Assembly: GCA_963823105.1 (NCBI GenBank)
Contig: CAWGKC010000019.1
Location: 1-64,000, forward strand
DNA length: 64,000 nt
Reading direction: 5' to 3'
Source: JAJYKC01 sp963823105
Lineage (GTDB): Bacteria > Acidobacteriota > Terriglobia > Bryobacterales > Bryobacteraceae
Shown here: in pieces, positions 62,988 through 64,000 of the stretch
Numbering within the stretch: the stretch's first letter is position 1
Layout of the letters: each line of letters begins with the position of its first letter
Program-made: the position numbers and the translations under genes
Notes under the pieces: model-generated
What the model saw: the letters and a program-made list of their open reading frames with translations, nothing else
What the model was told of the DNA's origin: nothing
The model's database searches: none

Positions 62988-64000
62988 ATGCAATCCCTTC
63001 AATTGGTAGCGAAGCGCCGGCTGGAGGCGCGCGACATCGCTCCGCCACCCGATCCCGGCCCCGGCGAGCTTCTCGTCCGCATCCGTTCGGTCGGCGTCTG
63101 CGGCAGCGACATGCACTGGTATCTCGAAGGCTGCATCGGCGCGAACCTCGCCGTGTACCCGCAGATCCTCGGCCACGAACCGGCCGGTGAAGTCGCCGCC
63201 ATCGGAGCCGGCGTCACCGCGTTCCAGCCGGGAGACCGCGTGTCGATCGAGCCGACGCTCAGTTGCGGCCACTGCGAGTACTGCCTGCTCGGCCAGCACA
63301 ACAATTGCGTCCGCAACACCTTCATGGGCGGCCCGCAAGCCCAGGGTCTGTTCCGCGAATACGCGCTGGTCCCGCAGCACAACGCCGTCAAGTTCCCCGG
63401 GGAGTTCAGCTTCGCCAAAGCCACTCTCATCGAGCCGCTGGCCGTCATTATGCACATGCTCGAGCTGGTCTCCATTCGCCCGCCGGACACGGTCGCCGTT
63501 CTCGGGGCCGGTCCCATGGGCATGCTCGCCGCCTCTGTCGCCCGCGCCTGCGGGGCATCGCAGGTTTTGGTCGCCGACAAGCTCCCCCACCGCCTCGCCC
63601 TCGCCCGCGGCATGGGCGCGACGTTCGCCGCGGACATCGCCCAATTCCCCGCCGCCGTGGGCGATCTCACCGGCGGCCGCGGCGTGGACATCGCCATCGA
63701 CGCGGCCGGAATGGCCCAAACTATCAACACCGCGCTCGCCGTTCTCCGCATGGGCGGAACGCTGGTGCAAATCGGGATCCCCATCGAAGCCACCTTGCCC
63801 ATCCACGTTCACGCCGCCATGGCCAAGGAGCTGCGCATCCAGACTCTCAAACGCTCCAACCATCGTTCCGCGCCCGCCATCGCGCTGCTCGCCTCCGGCG
63901 CCGTCGGCGACTCCCTGATCACGCACCGCGTTCCGCTCGCCGACACACCCGCCGCCTTCGAGACTCTCGCCGATTATCGCGATGGCGTCGGGAAGATCGT
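62988..64000 (+). CDS. zinc-dependent alcohol/sorbitol dehydrogenase, 3' end outside the window
   Basis: 337 codons are visible and the frame runs off the window. MDR-family enzyme: catalytic zinc ligands in GVCGSDMHW (Cys) and LGHEPAGEV (His-Glu), structural zinc Cys in CGHCEYCLLGQHNNC, and the NAD-binding VLGAGPMGMLAASVARA. The substrate type is probably a sugar alcohol or threonine-like compound (sorbitol/threonine dehydrogenase branch), but this cannot be fixed. It follows glgC by 2 bp, so a carbohydrate role is plausible. Confidence 0.85.
   Translation, partial: MQSLQLVAKRRLEARDIAPPPDPGPGELLVRIRSVGVCGSDMHWYLEGCIGANLAVYPQILGHEPAGEVAAIGAGVTAFQPGDRVSIEPTLSCGHCEYCLLGQHNNCVRNTFMGGPQAQGLFREYALVPQHNAVKFPGEFSFAKATLIEPLAVIMHMLELVSIRPPDTVAVLGAGPMGMLAASVARACGASQVLVADKLPHRLALARGMGATFAADIAQFPAAVGDLTGGRGVDIAIDAAGMAQTINTALAVLRMGGTLVQIGIPIEATLPIHVHAAMAKELRIQTLKRSNHRSAPAIALLASGAVGDSLITHRVPLADTPAAFETLADYRDGVGKI

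Noticed and set aside
1..64000. tRNA, rRNA or CRISPR features
   Set aside because: No T-loop/anticodon arrangement, rRNA core sequence or regularly spaced repeat array was seen on either strand by eye.

Overview
The window (64 kb, high GC) looks like a chromosome segment of an Acidobacteriota bacterium of the Solibacter/Bryobacter type. That placement is an inference from gene content. The signs are large Ser/Thr kinases fused to winged-helix, TPR or PD40 propeller domains, an ECF sigma factor next to a TPR kinase, PEP-CTERM proteins, macB/FtsX-type ABC genes, HAF-repeat and TPR-kinase remnants, and many vapBC remnants. No rRNA, tRNA, CRISPR array or prophage was recognised.

Layout. 0.4-0.7 kb: remnant of a vapBC-like pair. 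0.9-4.9 kb: winged-helix/kinase/propeller sensor, divergent from an exported HExxH metallopeptidase-like protein. 5.1-6.3 kb: ISL3-type transposase. 6.5-9.4 kb: housekeeping genes (Nudix hydrolase, IscU-like scaffold, lytic transglycosylase, threonine synthase). 9.4-14.4 kb: a MarR operon with a clear promoter and operator, then a secreted GH38 alpha-mannosidase. 14.5-16.8 kb: AAA ATPase and a DUF1326 protein. 16.8-20.6 kb: a three-gene xanthine-dehydrogenase-type molybdenum hydroxylase operon carrying four frameshifts. 20.6-29.7 kb: an accessory region with a ~200-bp interspersed repeat, an intact higBA, two decayed copies of one small exported-protein family, a hybrid histidine kinase with a degenerate receiver, and a 327-residue unknown protein overlapping a frameshifted vapC. 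29.7-37.5 kb: propeller protein, 2OG-Fe(II) oxygenase, a three-gene ABC efflux operon and a penicillin-binding protein. 37.7-45.0 kb: two tandem PEP-CTERM proteins, a multi-pass glycosyltransferase-like protein, a lipoprotein and a molybdopterin oxidoreductase divergent from hisC. 45.1-51.0 kb: glyoxalase-like protein, hppD, glnA, another broken vapBC and a Tat-exported glycosidase-like protein. 51.1-61.5 kb: exported and PDZ proteins, groES overlapping a Skp/OmpH gene, a TPR kinase with its ECF sigma factor, and two exported proteins, one a seven-repeat propeller. 61.7-64 kb: glgC and the start of a zinc alcohol dehydrogenase.

Two patterns cross the window. First, eight +1 frameshifts in six loci (thrC, three molybdenum-hydroxylase genes, 2OG oxygenase, hppD, glycosidase-like gene) can each be repaired by removing one G or C from a G/C run. 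This uniform signature suggests sequencing or assembly error more than gene decay. Second, at least three genes (higB, the molybdopterin oxidoreductase and perhaps marR) have a -10 box only 5-6 nt before the start codon, which suggests leaderless mRNAs. True decay is also present: three broken VapC modules, repeated gene fragments, a kinase tail and a HAF-repeat remnant.
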